Shown here piece by piece: positions 1 through 7,382 of a DNA stretch of 44,083 nucleotides. A program made the position numbers and the translations under genes. The stretch is from Bacteroidota bacterium (GTDB lineage Bacteria; Bacteroidota; Bacteroidia; Flavobacteriales_F; PHOS-HE28). Location of the stretch: positions 1 to 44,083 of the forward strand of contig JAFDZG010000068.1 of NCBI GenBank assembly GCA_018267065.1, in the 5' to 3' direction. Below the pieces are notes generated by a model. The model was not told the origin of the DNA. It was given only the letters and a program-made list of their open reading frames with translations, and searched no databases. Each line of letters begins with the position of its first letter. The first letter of the stretch is position 1.

Positions 1-58
1 GCACCGCATCTTTGCGCCTGCGGCGCTGAAGGTTTCCAGAGCGTACGCCACCACAACC

Positions 59-1600
59 ATGAGTACCAACGAGGACAAGTTGAAGACCCTGATCGGCCAT
101 GCCAAAGAGTATGGCTTCGTGTTCCAAAGCAGCGAGATCTACGACGGCCTGAGCGCCACGTACGATTACGGCCCCTACGGCGTAGAGCTGAAGAACAACA
201 TCCGCCGCTACTGGTGGGAGGCCATGACCAAGCTCAACGAGAACATCGTGGGCCTGGACGCCGCCATCTTCATGCACCCCACCACCTGGAAGGCCAGCGG
301 ACACGTGGACGCCTTCAACGACCCCTTGATCGACAACAAGGACAGCAAGAAACGCTACCGGGCCGACGTGCTGCTGGAAGAGCACATCGCCAAGTACGCC
401 GACAAGATCGAGAAGGAGGTGGAGAAGGGGAAGAAGAAGTTCGGCGATGCCTTCGATGAAGCGCAGTTCCGCGCCACCAACCCCAACGTGAAGCGCGCAC
501 AGGAACGCATCGATGCGGTGGAAGGCCGCATGAAGACCGCACTGGAAGCGAATGACCTCGTGGCCCTGCGCCAACTGATCATCGACGAGGAGATCAAGTG
601 CCCCATCAGCGGCACGGCCAACTGGACCGAGGTGCGGCAGTTCAACCTGATGTTCGGCACCGAGCTGGGCAGCGTAAGCGGCGAAAGCAGCACCATCTAC
701 CTGCGGCCGGAGACGGCACAAGGCATCTTCGTAAACTTCCTGAACGTGCAGAAAAGCGCGCGCATGAAGATCCCCTTCGGCATCGCGCAAACCGGCAAGG
801 CCTTCCGCAACGAGATCGTGGCGCGGCAGTTCATCTTCCGCATGCGCGAGTTCGAGCAGATGGAGATGCAGTTCTTCATCAAGCCGGGCACCCAGCAGGA
901 GTGGTACGCCCACTGGAAGGAGAAGCGCATGGCCTGGCACCGCGCACTGGGCCTGCCTGCGGAGAACTACCGCTTCCACGACCACATCAAGCTGGCGCAC
1001 TACGCCGACGCGGCCTGCGACATCGAATTCAAGTTCCCCATGGGCTTCAAGGAGCTCGAGGGCATCCACAGCCGCACCGATTTCGACCTCGGCAACCACG
1101 AGAAGTTCAGCGGCAAGAAGCTGCGCTACTTCGACACGGAGACCAACGAGAGCTATGTGCCCTACGTGCTGGAAACCTCCATCGGCCTGGACCGCATGTT
1201 CCTGGCGGTGCTCAGTGCGGCCTTCCAGGTGGAGCAACTGGAGAATGGCGAAACGCGCGATGTGCTGCGCATCCCCGCTCCGTTGGCCCCGGTGAAGGTG
1301 GCCGTGCTGCCGCTGATCAAGAAGGACGGCCTGCCGGAAAAGGCCCGCGCCATCATCGACGGGCTGAAGCTGGACCTGAACTGCCAGTACGACGAGAAGG
1401 ACAGCATCGGCAAGCGCTACCGCCGCCAGGACGCCATCGGCACGCCGTACTGCATCACCGTGGACCACGAAACGCTGAACGACGGCACGGTGACCATTCG
1501 CGAACGCGACAGCATGCGGCAGGAGCGCGTGCCCGTGGAACATGTGGGCCGCATCGTGGGTGACATGGTGGACCTGAGGGGGCTGCTGCGGAAGTTATAG
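59..1600 (+). CDS. glyS: Glycine--tRNA ligase, single-subunit class II type
   Basis: Charges tRNA-Gly with glycine in the cytoplasm using ATP. The 513-residue product is the homodimeric (eukaryote/archaeal-like) class II form, not the alpha2beta2 form. Visible landmarks are RPETAQG near residue 215 and FRNEI near 248 (motif 2 region), EQMEMQFF shortly after, and the motif 3 block ETSIGLDR near 371. An anticodon-binding domain runs from about 406 to the end (APVKVAVLPL, then GTPYCITVDHE and VTIRERDS). Length is normal for the family and the gene is complete. The ATG at 59 is preceded by only 58 bases of the window, so its promoter is not visible. The next gene on this strand is unrelated secreted cargo after a 149-base gap. 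Confidence 0.97.
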   Translation: MSTNEDKLKTLIGHAKEYGFVFQSSEIYDGLSATYDYGPYGVELKNNIRRYWWEAMTKLNENIVGLDAAIFMHPTTWKASGHVDAFNDPLIDNKDSKKRYRADVLLEEHIAKYADKIEKEVEKGKKKFGDAFDEAQFRATNPNVKRAQERIDAVEGRMKTALEANDLVALRQLIIDEEIKCPISGTANWTEVRQFNLMFGTELGSVSGESSTIYLRPETAQGIFVNFLNVQKSARMKIPFGIAQTGKAFRNEIVARQFIFRMREFEQMEMQFFIKPGTQQEWYAHWKEKRMAWHRALGLPAENYRFHDHIKLAHYADAACDIEFKFPMGFKELEGIHSRTDFDLGNHEKFSGKKLRYFDTETNESYVPYVLETSIGLDRMFLAVLSAAFQVEQLENGETRDVLRIPAPLAPVKVAVLPLIKKDGLPEKARAIIDGLKLDLNCQYDEKDSIGKRYRRQDAIGTPYCITVDHETLNDGTVTIRERDSMRQERVPVEHVGRIVGDMVDLRGLLRKL

Positions 1601-1717
1601 TTCCAACGGAGCCGTAAAAGGGCCGTGCACAATTGCGTTGCACCGCGCTCTTGTCCCGTTCCGGGGCCAGGCACTACCGTTCCTGCATTGTTGGTATTGG
1701 CCCTTGGGGCCTGCAGG

Positions 1718-1725
1718 TACCTTCG
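1718..1725 (+). promoter_or_regulatory. Candidate -7 box (TACCTTCG) for the T9SS gene at 1750
   Basis: TACCTTCG lies 25 bases before the ATG at 1750, with a TTG at 1697-1699 spaced 18 bases upstream. This fits the Bacteroidota TTG-N17-23-TANNTTTG promoter with C in place of the third T. The same TACCTTCG sits 21 bases before the ATG at 38260. Confidence 0.5.
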
Positions 1726-1749
1726 GAACAGCCAACAACAATTGCAGCC

Positions 1750-3561
1750 ATGAAAAACCCTTACGCATTGGTCCTTGCGATCGCCGTGTTCAGCCCTGCT
1801 TTGGCTGCCGCCCAATACGCAACAAACACGTTGAACATCAATGACGTGGAAGCCCTCTTCCATGCCAACGGCCTTGTCAGTGAGAATTATTCAATGACCG
1901 TGCCGGGCTCACCTGGCTACTTTGTTCCCAATCCGGGCACCGGCACCGGCCCTTCACCCTTGTTTGCCGGGAACTTGTGGGTAGGCGGACTGGATTCCGC
2001 CGGTATGTTGCACCTGGCGGCTGAACGGTTTGAGCAAGAAGGCATGGATTGGTTCCCCGGGCCGTTGGGCACCAATGCCGGCATCTCAGGGCCCACCATG
2101 CTCGCCTACGATCAACTATGGAAGGTCAACCGCTCGGACGTGCTCCAACAGATCGCTTACTTCAACTGCCTTGCCGATCCGAACTGCGATGAGCAAGCTG
2201 AATTCCCCGGCTACACCGTGCCTGCCTATTTCCATTCATGGCCGGCGCATGGCGATCAGGCCCTGGGCCAGGCACTCAACCTTGCCGACTTCTACGACTA
2301 CGACCAGGATGGCCTGTATAACCCCGACAACGGCGATGCGCCCTGTGTGCCGGGCGACCAGGCCCTCTTTTCCATTTTCAACGACAACCTGGAGGCCCAC
2401 GGTGAGAGCGCGGGGCATCCCATCGGTTTGGAAGTCCAGTTCACCCCGTTCGCGTACAACAGCAGCAACGCCGCAGTGGACCAGACCGTTTTCATCCGCT
2501 ACCGCATCATCAACAGGGGCGCGTTGACCTTGCACGACACCTACATCGGCCTGTGGAATGATTTTGACATTGGCGGCGCCACCGACGACTACGTGCAATG
2601 CGATGTGGGCCGAAGCCTTTTCTACGGGTTCAATGGCGACCTGATGGATGAAGACGCCAATGGGCAACTGGGCTATGGTGCCAACCCGCCGGCCTTCGGT
2701 GAAGTGATCCTGCAAGGCCCGCACATGGACGCCGACGGCGTGGACAACACGGATGTGAACAGCCTCCCTGGTTACAACGGCACGGGATTCAACGATGGCA
2801 TCGCGGACAATGAGCACCTCGGCATGGGCCACTTCGTTTACTTCAACAATGAAGTGGGAGCAACGGGAGACCCGGATTTTGGCCAGGATTACTACAACTA
2901 CCTGGAGGGGCATTGGAAGGATGGTACGCCATTCACCTACAGCGGCACCGGCTATTCCACGGACAGCACTGCCATTCCCACCGACTTCATGTTTCCCGGA
3001 AATAGTGACCCCTTGGGCGTGGGAACCGGCGGAATCGTGATGCCCGCATGGAGCGAAATAACGGAAGGGAACACGCCCGGGGACCGGCGGGGATTGGCAA
3101 CCATGGGCCCCTTCACGCTCCTTCCCGGCCAGCAGGAGGATATTGTGGTGGCCTACGTGTTTACCCGCGCCATGAGCGGAGGCGTGGAGCCCAGTGTACA
3201 AGCGTTGAAGAACAACACGGACAGCGTTCGTGCCTTCGCCAGGACCATTCCGGGCCTCTTGGACGGATCGGGTTCCGCTTGCGACCAATTGCCAACCGCC
3301 ATTGCCCGGCATTCGGCGGCAACCGGCGGGCTGCGCCTCTTCCCCATCCCCGCCACGGACCAGCTCCATGTGGTGCTGCCCGGCAGCCTGCATGATGCTG
3401 ATGCATCGGTATTCGATGGGCAAGGCAGGCTGGTGCTTCAACAAGCGATCAAGGCCAACAGCCATGTATTGAACACGCAAGCCTTGGCCCCGGGCGTGTA
3501 CATGCTGCGGGTGCGGGCCGGTGAAAAGGAAATCGGGCGCCGGTTCTCCATTGCCCGTTGA
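1750..3561 (+). CDS. Secreted protein with T9SS type A sorting domain
   Basis: A 603-residue exported protein of unknown function. It starts MKNPYALVLAIAVFSPALAA, a Sec signal peptide with cleavage likely after AAA/AQ. A longer reading from a TTG at 1633 exists, but the signal peptide and promoter position favour the ATG at 1750. The middle is rich in Asp, Gly and aromatic residues, with phrases such as DFYDYDQDGLYNPDNGDAP and FIRYRIINRGALTLHDTYIG, typical of large adhesin-like cell-surface proteins of this phylum. The last ~80 residues (LRLFPIPATDQLHVVLPG through LAPGVYMLRVRAGEKEIGRR) form a beta-rich type IX secretion sorting domain, so the protein should cross the outer membrane by T9SS and be anchored or released. 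No enzymatic motif is recognised. Confidence 0.85.
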   Translation: MKNPYALVLAIAVFSPALAAAQYATNTLNINDVEALFHANGLVSENYSMTVPGSPGYFVPNPGTGTGPSPLFAGNLWVGGLDSAGMLHLAAERFEQEGMDWFPGPLGTNAGISGPTMLAYDQLWKVNRSDVLQQIAYFNCLADPNCDEQAEFPGYTVPAYFHSWPAHGDQALGQALNLADFYDYDQDGLYNPDNGDAPCVPGDQALFSIFNDNLEAHGESAGHPIGLEVQFTPFAYNSSNAAVDQTVFIRYRIINRGALTLHDTYIGLWNDFDIGGATDDYVQCDVGRSLFYGFNGDLMDEDANGQLGYGANPPAFGEVILQGPHMDADGVDNTDVNSLPGYNGTGFNDGIADNEHLGMGHFVYFNNEVGATGDPDFGQDYYNYLEGHWKDGTPFTYSGTGYSTDSTAIPTDFMFPGNSDPLGVGTGGIVMPAWSEITEGNTPGDRRGLATMGPFTLLPGQQEDIVVAYVFTRAMSGGVEPSVQALKNNTDSVRAFARTIPGLLDGSGSACDQLPTAIARHSAATGGLRLFPIPATDQLHVVLPGSLHDADASVFDGQGRLVLQQAIKANSHVLNTQALAPGVYMLRVRAGEKEIGRRFSIAR

Positions 3562-3593
3562 CCTGGTCCTACCCGGATTATGCAGCAGCTGAA

Positions 3594-3738
3594 GTAGCGA
3601 ACCTGCCTGACGGTAGGCCGGAGCCGGAAACGCACAGGCATTTTCGTGACGAAAGCGGGGCCACGTTCCCGGTGAGGAACGAAAATGCGTGAAACGCACT
3701 GAGGCAAAGCGTTTCCGGGTCGTAGTAGTCGGGCTACT
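3594..3738. ncRNA. Nested perfect inverted-repeat element, possible structured RNA or mobile hairpin
   Basis: Within the gap between two secreted-protein genes, ccggaaacgc (3624-3633) pairs perfectly with gcgtttccgg (3709-3718). Nested inside, gcattttcgt (3638-3647) pairs perfectly with acgaaaatgc (3679-3688), and gttcc/ggaac (3665-3669/3676-3680) forms an inner hairpin. A competing pairing aaacgc (3692-3697) with gcgttt (3709-3714) would exclude the outer stem. Outer arms gtagc (3594-3598) and gctac (3733-3737) and a small agtag/ctact hairpin close the right side. Two independent 10-bp perfect stems in a ~95-base span argue for selection or a mobile origin. It ends 91 bases before the next ATG. 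No RNA family is recognised and the strand is unknown. Confidence 0.5.
3602..3617. repeat. Short imperfect palindrome of the CCTGCC family
   Basis: cctgcctgacggtagg folds as a 6-bp stem (one G-T pair) with a tgac loop. It resembles the longer palindromes at 4754, 5165 and 42116 and sits at the left side of the nested hairpin element. Confidence 0.45.
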
Positions 3739-3828
3739 GCATGTTCCGGGGCCTAGCCGCGCTGCGGAAAAAGATCGATCCCATTTCGCGCATGCACAAC
3801 TTACCTTCACTGCCTGAATCCGAGATCC

Positions 3829-4551
3829 ATGAAGAGAACCGTACCCGTGCTGTTTGCCGCGCTTGTGTCGGCATCGGCAATTGCACAAACGTGGACTGTC
3901 GGCGTTCCGGTAGCGTACAAGTGGAGCCAGGCCACCTACTACGGCCAATCATGCTCCCCCGGTGCGGACCAGAACATTTACTTCACGGCACCAAATGTGT
4001 CCGGCGTGCAGTACGTGGCCATTGTTGATGCCGTGAGCCCGGCTGCCACCAACTTGGTATCGCCCGGCGGCACCGCACCCTTGAACGTGGGGGATACGGT
4101 GCCATTGGTCTCCGGCGCGCCTAATTCGGTGTTTTTTCCCTCCGGCTCAGGCAACATGACCCTCAGCTTTTGGGCCATTGGAACGCCCACCACCGCAGGG
4201 CAGTCCTATCCGTGCTCTTTCAGCGATTTCTGGATCTCCAACATGATGTTCTGCCCGGAGGGATTGTCCTTGACCGTTCCGGCCTCCTGCACCGTGCAGC
4301 AAGGAACTGCCGGGATCAGCGCCGTGGCGGCCAGCGGGCCTTCAATCAGCTTCCCCTCCGCAGCCAACGGTTGGACGATCTCGATTTCCGCCAGTTCCTA
4401 CACATCGGCCAAGGTGCTGGACATCACCGGAAGGACCATCACGCGGAAGTTCCCGGCAAATTTGTCCGGGTTCCCGGATGGCATCTACCTCGTGCAAGCC
4501 ACCCGCCCGGATGGAACAGCCTCCACCCATCGCTTCGTGCTTTCGCGCTAA
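3829..4551 (+). CDS. Secreted protein with T9SS type A sorting domain
   Basis: A 240-residue exported protein. The N-terminus MKRTVPVLFAALVSASAIAQ is a signal peptide. The middle (about residues 21-165) is Gly/Ser/Pro/Thr rich with NIYFTAPNVSGVQYVAIVD and has no enzymatic motif. The C-terminal ~75 residues (ISFPSAANGWTISISASS, then AKVLDITGRTITRKFPANL, FPDGIYLVQATRPDG, HRFVLSR) match the T9SS type A sorting fold, including the conserved VLDITGR turn and the GIYLVQ strand. The ATG is supported by the signal peptide and by TACCTTCA 19 bases upstream. It follows the structured intergenic element. The function is unknown; small T9SS cargo of this kind is usually surface exposed. Confidence 0.8.
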   Translation: MKRTVPVLFAALVSASAIAQTWTVGVPVAYKWSQATYYGQSCSPGADQNIYFTAPNVSGVQYVAIVDAVSPAATNLVSPGGTAPLNVGDTVPLVSGAPNSVFFPSGSGNMTLSFWAIGTPTTAGQSYPCSFSDFWISNMMFCPEGLSLTVPASCTVQQGTAGISAVAASGPSISFPSAANGWTISISASSYTSAKVLDITGRTITRKFPANLSGFPDGIYLVQATRPDGTASTHRFVLSR

Positions 4552-4616
4552 TCCAGCCACACAGCAGGTTTGAACGTTGCGGATACGGAGTCCACAACTC
4601 GTCCATACTGCCTACA

Positions 4617-4738
4617 AAGTGCTGCTCATTGAACCGCATGCGGACCGGCCTGCCGCCCGCAAACGCGAAAAATTCCTCAAGTCGGGTGCAGGCAAGGAAT
4701 TTTTGAGGGAACTTCGCGCCCGCAACACCTACCCAGGT
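4617..4738 (+). pseudogene. Truncated duplicate of the GIY-YIG nuclease gene (3' half only)
   Basis: From aagtgctgctcattgaacc at 4617 this segment is nearly identical to the 3' half of the intact nuclease gene (from 4942), including the region encoding DRPAARKREKFLKSGAGKEF. The N-terminal GIY-YIG catalytic half is missing: upstream sequence (4577-4616) is unrelated. The copy runs directly into a tRNA-Leu 5' end, as the intact copy does, so a nuclease-plus-tRNA unit was tandemly duplicated (offset 325-328 bases) and the left copy decayed. Confidence 0.85.
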
Positions 4739-4800
4739 GGCGGAATTGGTAGACCTGCCTGCCGGCAGGCAGGCGCGCTGCTGGCTCAAGCCCCGGAGTT
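4731..4800 (+). pseudogene. tRNA-Leu remnant interrupted by a palindrome in the D-loop
   Basis: acccaggtggcggaattggt plus aga (4731-4753) equals the acceptor strand, D-stem and D-loop of the intact tRNA-Leu at 5059 with one change. At the point where the intact tRNA continues with cgcgctgg, this copy has the perfect 20-base palindrome at 4754-4773, then cgcgctg. An anticodon-arm-like stretch (ctggctcaagccccgg) follows with poor pairing, and no T-arm is found before the nuclease start at 4806. It cannot fold as a tRNA. Confidence 0.7.
4754..4773. repeat. Perfect 20-bp palindrome CCTGCCTGCCGGCAGGCAGG
   Basis: The sequence is its own reverse complement. It interrupts the D-loop of a tRNA-Leu remnant with no visible target duplication. 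Together with flanks aga on the left and cgcgctgc on the right it matches 42113-42143 over about 31 bases with four differences, and the right half plus flank recurs at 18750-18770. Confidence 0.85.
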
Positions 4801-4805
4801 GATCA

Positions 4806-5105
4806 ATGGTCTGCTTTGTTTACGCACTCTACAGCCTTTCAAGGGATTACATTTATGTGGGCCTCTCCAATAACACGGACCGGCGAATAGATGAACATCA
4901 ACGCGGCAAAGAGCCTACTACCCGGCCCTACCGCCCTTTTGAAGTGCTGCTCATTGAACCGTATGCGGACCGGCCTGCCGCCCGTAAACGCGAAAAATTC
5001 CTCAAGTCGGGTGCAGGCAAGGAATTTTTGAGGGAACTTCGCGCCTCCATCCAAACCTACCCAGGTGGCGGAATCGGTAGACGCGCTGGTCTCAAACACC
5101 AGTGA
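4806..5105 (+). CDS. GIY-YIG nuclease family protein overlapping tRNA-Leu
   Basis: A 99-residue single-domain GIY-YIG protein of the small UvrC-N-like/homing-type family. The domain starts VCFVYALYSLSRDYIYVGLS (GIY and YIG replaced by VYA and YVG, as is common in this subfamily), followed by NNTDRRIDEHQRG with the conserved Arg. A Glu comes after YRPF, and the signature DRPAARKREKFLKSG is present. The natural end is expected soon after EFLREL; instead the frame runs through the acceptor and D-arm of tRNA-Leu and stops at 5103-5105 inside the anticodon stem, a 47-base overlap. Its function in these bacteria is unknown. A duplicated truncated copy lies immediately upstream, so it probably behaves as a selfish or tRNA-linked element. 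Confidence 0.8.
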   Translation: MVCFVYALYSLSRDYIYVGLSNNTDRRIDEHQRGKEPTTRPYRPFEVLLIEPYADRPAARKREKFLKSGAGKEFLRELRASIQTYPGGGIGRRAGLKHQ

Positions 5106-5140
5106 TGAAAGTCGTGCGGGTTCGACTCCCGCCCTGGGTA
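5059..5140 (+). tRNA. tRNA-Leu (anticodon CAA)
   Basis: A complete class II tRNA. Acceptor strands are acccagg (5059-5065) and cctgggt (5133-5139) with discriminator A. The D-stem is gcg/cgc (5068-5070/5082-5084). The anticodon stem ctggt/accag surrounds loop ctcaaac, giving anticodon CAA at 5093-5095, which reads UUG. A 13-base variable arm follows, then T-stem gcggg/cccgc with loop ttcgact. CCA is not encoded. The 5' half overlaps the 3' end of the GIY-YIG gene. Partial copies of the same tRNA lie on both sides. Confidence 0.95.
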
Positions 5141-5159
5141 CTCACCTAGTATGGTATCG

Positions 5160-5203
5160 GCGGGCCTGCCTGCCGAAGGCAGGTTCGAGTCCCGCCCTGG
5201 GTA
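5160..5203 (+). pseudogene. 3' fragment of tRNA-Leu interrupted by a palindrome in the T-arm
   Basis: gcggg (5160-5164), ttcgagt and cccgc (5184-5195), and cctgggt plus A (5196-5203) reproduce the T-arm, 3' acceptor strand and discriminator of the intact tRNA-Leu. Between the T-stem 5' strand and the T-loop sits a 19-base near-palindrome (5165-5183). No D-arm or anticodon arm is visible upstream (5141-5159), so this is a partial copy. Confidence 0.75.
5165..5183. repeat. 19-base palindromic repeat inside tRNA-Leu T-arm remnant
   Basis: cctgcctgccgaaggcagg is an 8-bp stem (cctgcctg region against ggcagg) around cgaa. It shares the left arm with the 4754 palindrome and is inserted precisely at the T-stem/T-loop junction. 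Confidence 0.75.
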
Positions 5204-5208
5204 CTTTC

Positions 5209-5244
5209 CGATCAGATGATCGGGCGATCAGATGATCAGATGAT
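5209..5244. repeat. Short tandem repeat of CGATCAGATGAT
   Basis: cgatcagatgat occurs at 5209-5220 and 5225-5236, followed by cagatgat at 5237-5244, just after the tRNA fragment and before the deaminase start. It contains overlapping GATC sites. No function is inferred. Confidence 0.6.
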
Positions 5245-5270
5245 GGAGCCGAAGTCGCTCCGGTCGCCCC

Positions 5271-5720
5271 ATGCAACAGGATTCCCTGACCTACACCGAC
5301 CCCGCCAAGCAGGCACGGTACGACTTGGCCTACATGAAAATGGCCTTGGAGTGGGCCAAGCTCAGCCATTGCAACAGGAAAAAGGTGGGGGCACTGCTGG
5401 TAAAGGACGGCATGATCATCAGCGACGGCTACAACGGTACGCCATCCGGATTTCCGAATGATTGCGAAGATGCAGCGGGCTTGACGCACTGGTACGTGCT
5501 CCACGCGGAGGCCAATGCCATCATGAAGGTGGCCCGAAGCACCAACAATGCGCGCAGTGCAACGCTTTACCTCACGCACAGCCCTTGCAAGGATTGCAGC
5601 AAGCTCATCCTGCAGGCAGGCATCAAGCGGTTGGTTTATCTCGACCCATACAAGGACACCGCCGGCCTGGACCTGCTGGAAAAAGGCGGTGTGCTTATCC
5701 ATAAGATCCCGGGCAGGTGA
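5271..5720 (+). CDS. dCMP/cytidine deaminase family protein (ComEB-like)
   Basis: A 149-residue zinc-dependent deaminase, most likely converting dCMP to dUMP for thymidylate synthesis. The zinc site is explicit: HAEANAI gives ligand His78 and proton-shuttle Glu80, and SPCKDCSK gives Cys106 and Cys109. GYNGTPSGFPN is the dCMP-deaminase substrate loop and separates it from tRNA adenosine deaminases. The length fits the family. Its stop overlaps the GTG start of the protease gene (GTGA), so the two are probably co-translated. The ATG at 5271 is the first in frame that leaves a normal N-terminus; the upstream region holds tRNA remnants and short repeats but no clear promoter. Confidence 0.92.
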   Translation: MQQDSLTYTDPAKQARYDLAYMKMALEWAKLSHCNRKKVGALLVKDGMIISDGYNGTPSGFPNDCEDAAGLTHWYVLHAEANAIMKVARSTNNARSATLYLTHSPCKDCSKLILQAGIKRLVYLDPYKDTAGLDLLEKGGVLIHKIPGR

Positions 5721-7342
5721 ACAACAACCAGAACAATAAACGGACATTGGCGGTGTTTTTCCCACTGCTGCTTGGCATCGCCTTGGGTGCTGGATACCTG
5801 TTGGGCAACGGCATGGGCACCCACGGGGGCCAAGTTGGGTTCTTGGACCCAGGCCGAACATCGCCCGGCACCAAGTTGCAACGGGTGCTGGACCTGATCG
5901 ACCAGCAATACGTGGACACGGTGCAGGAAGGCAAATTGGTGGATGAAGTGCTGCAGAACATGCTGCAACAGCTCGATCCGCACAGTTACTACATCCCCGC
6001 CTCGGAGCTGCAGGCAGCCCAAGAACCCTTGGAGGGCAGCTTCATGGGCATCGGCGTGGAGTTCTCCATCCAGCACGATTCCATCGTGGTGATCGCCACC
6101 ATTGAAGGCGGGCCCAGCGAAGCAAAGGGCATTCGGGCCGGCGACAGGCTGATCCGTGCAGACTCCATTTCGCTGACAGGGCCGGAGGTGAACAACGACA
6201 TGGTGATGAAAGCCCTGCGCGGGCCTGCCGGCACCAAGGTCACAGTGGGCGTGGCGCGGCGTGGAAACAAACCGTTCCAAGTCACCATCACCCGCGGGCC
6301 CATTCCCATCAACTCCTTGGCGGTGGCGCTATTGGACAGCACCGGAACCGGCTATGTAAAGCTAAGCCGCTTCGCGCGCACCACCCACGATGAATTCGTG
6401 AAGGCCACGACCGACTTGAAGGCCCAAGGCATGAAACGCCTGGTGCTCGACCTGCGCGGCAACGGTGGCGGCTACCTCAACGCGGCCATCGGCGTGTGCG
6501 AGGAACTGCTGCCCAAGGGAACAGAGATCGTGTACACCGAAGGGCGCGCCTCCCCCCGCCAAGATTACAAGGCGGACGGGGATGGCTCCCTGGTGGACAT
6601 GCCGTTGGCCGTGCTGATCGATGAAGGCTCAGCCTCGGCCAGCGAGATCGTGGCCGGTGCCATGCAGGACAATGACCGCGCCGTGATCGTGGGCCGCCGC
6701 TCCTTCGGCAAGGGCCTGGTGCAGGAGGAGATCGACCTGCGGGACAACAGCGCCGTACGCATTACCACGGCACGGTACTACACCCCCAGCGGGCGCTGCA
6801 TCCAGAAACCCTATGGAAAAGGGATCGACTACAAGGACGACCTGGAGGAACGGTACATCCATGGGGAACTGCTGAACATCGACAGCATCCGGCTGGATTC
6901 ATCAGAAGCCTATAAGACCAAAAAGGGGCGCACCGTTTATGGCGGTGGCGGCATCATGCCGGACATTTTCGTTCCCGCCGATACCACCGACAATTCCGAA
7001 TACCTCAGCGAACTGTTCTTTTCCGGCGCGCTGAACCAGTTTTCCTTTGATCTTGCCGACAGGCACCGCTCCATGTTGAAGCAATATGGAGACCTTCGAA
7101 AATTCAACGCCAACTACCGGATCGGGCAGGACCAACTGCAAGCATTGGCCCGTGAAGCCAAGACCATGGGCGTACCTGAAGACCCCAAGGGGCTATTGCG
7201 CTCCGCTTCACAGATCAGCCTGCGGATCAAGGCCGGGGTGGCGCGGAACATCTGGGGGGACAAGGGCTACTACAGCGTATTACTTGGCAGTGACCGCATC
7301 TACGAACGCGCCAGGGCCGCGCTGGTGAACGGGGTGCTTTGA
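5717..7342 (+). CDS. S41 family C-terminal processing protease with PDZ domain
   Basis: A periplasmic, membrane-anchored serine protease of the CtpA/Tsp type, 541 residues. An N-terminal membrane segment or uncleaved signal (LAVFFPLLLGIALGAGYLLG) is followed by a PDZ domain at about residues 95-185 (MGIGVEFSI, then GGPSEAKGIRAGDRLI). The peptidase core carries DEGSASASE with catalytic Ser307 and SFGKGLVQ with catalytic Lys332; the 25-residue spacing equals that of E. coli Tsp. YYTPSGRCIQ follows, as in family members. The C-terminal ~150 residues are helical. The start is GTG at 5717, overlapping the deaminase stop by four bases. It degrades or trims envelope proteins; a specific substrate cannot be read from the sequence. 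Confidence 0.95.
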   Translation: MNNNQNNKRTLAVFFPLLLGIALGAGYLLGNGMGTHGGQVGFLDPGRTSPGTKLQRVLDLIDQQYVDTVQEGKLVDEVLQNMLQQLDPHSYYIPASELQAAQEPLEGSFMGIGVEFSIQHDSIVVIATIEGGPSEAKGIRAGDRLIRADSISLTGPEVNNDMVMKALRGPAGTKVTVGVARRGNKPFQVTITRGPIPINSLAVALLDSTGTGYVKLSRFARTTHDEFVKATTDLKAQGMKRLVLDLRGNGGGYLNAAIGVCEELLPKGTEIVYTEGRASPRQDYKADGDGSLVDMPLAVLIDEGSASASEIVAGAMQDNDRAVIVGRRSFGKGLVQEEIDLRDNSAVRITTARYYTPSGRCIQKPYGKGIDYKDDLEERYIHGELLNIDSIRLDSSEAYKTKKGRTVYGGGGIMPDIFVPADTTDNSEYLSELFFSGALNQFSFDLADRHRSMLKQYGDLRKFNANYRIGQDQLQALAREAKTMGVPEDPKGLLRSASQISLRIKAGVARNIWGDKGYYSVLLGSDRIYERARAALVNGVL

Positions 7343-7382
7343 CCCCTGCGCTGCATGGCATTGTTTTCAGTGCCGGCAACCG

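Noticed and set aside
4577-4873. 98-residue frame across the left nuclease remnant and tRNA fragment
   Set aside because: It joins the truncated nuclease copy, tRNA sequence and palindrome and lacks the GIY-YIG catalytic half.
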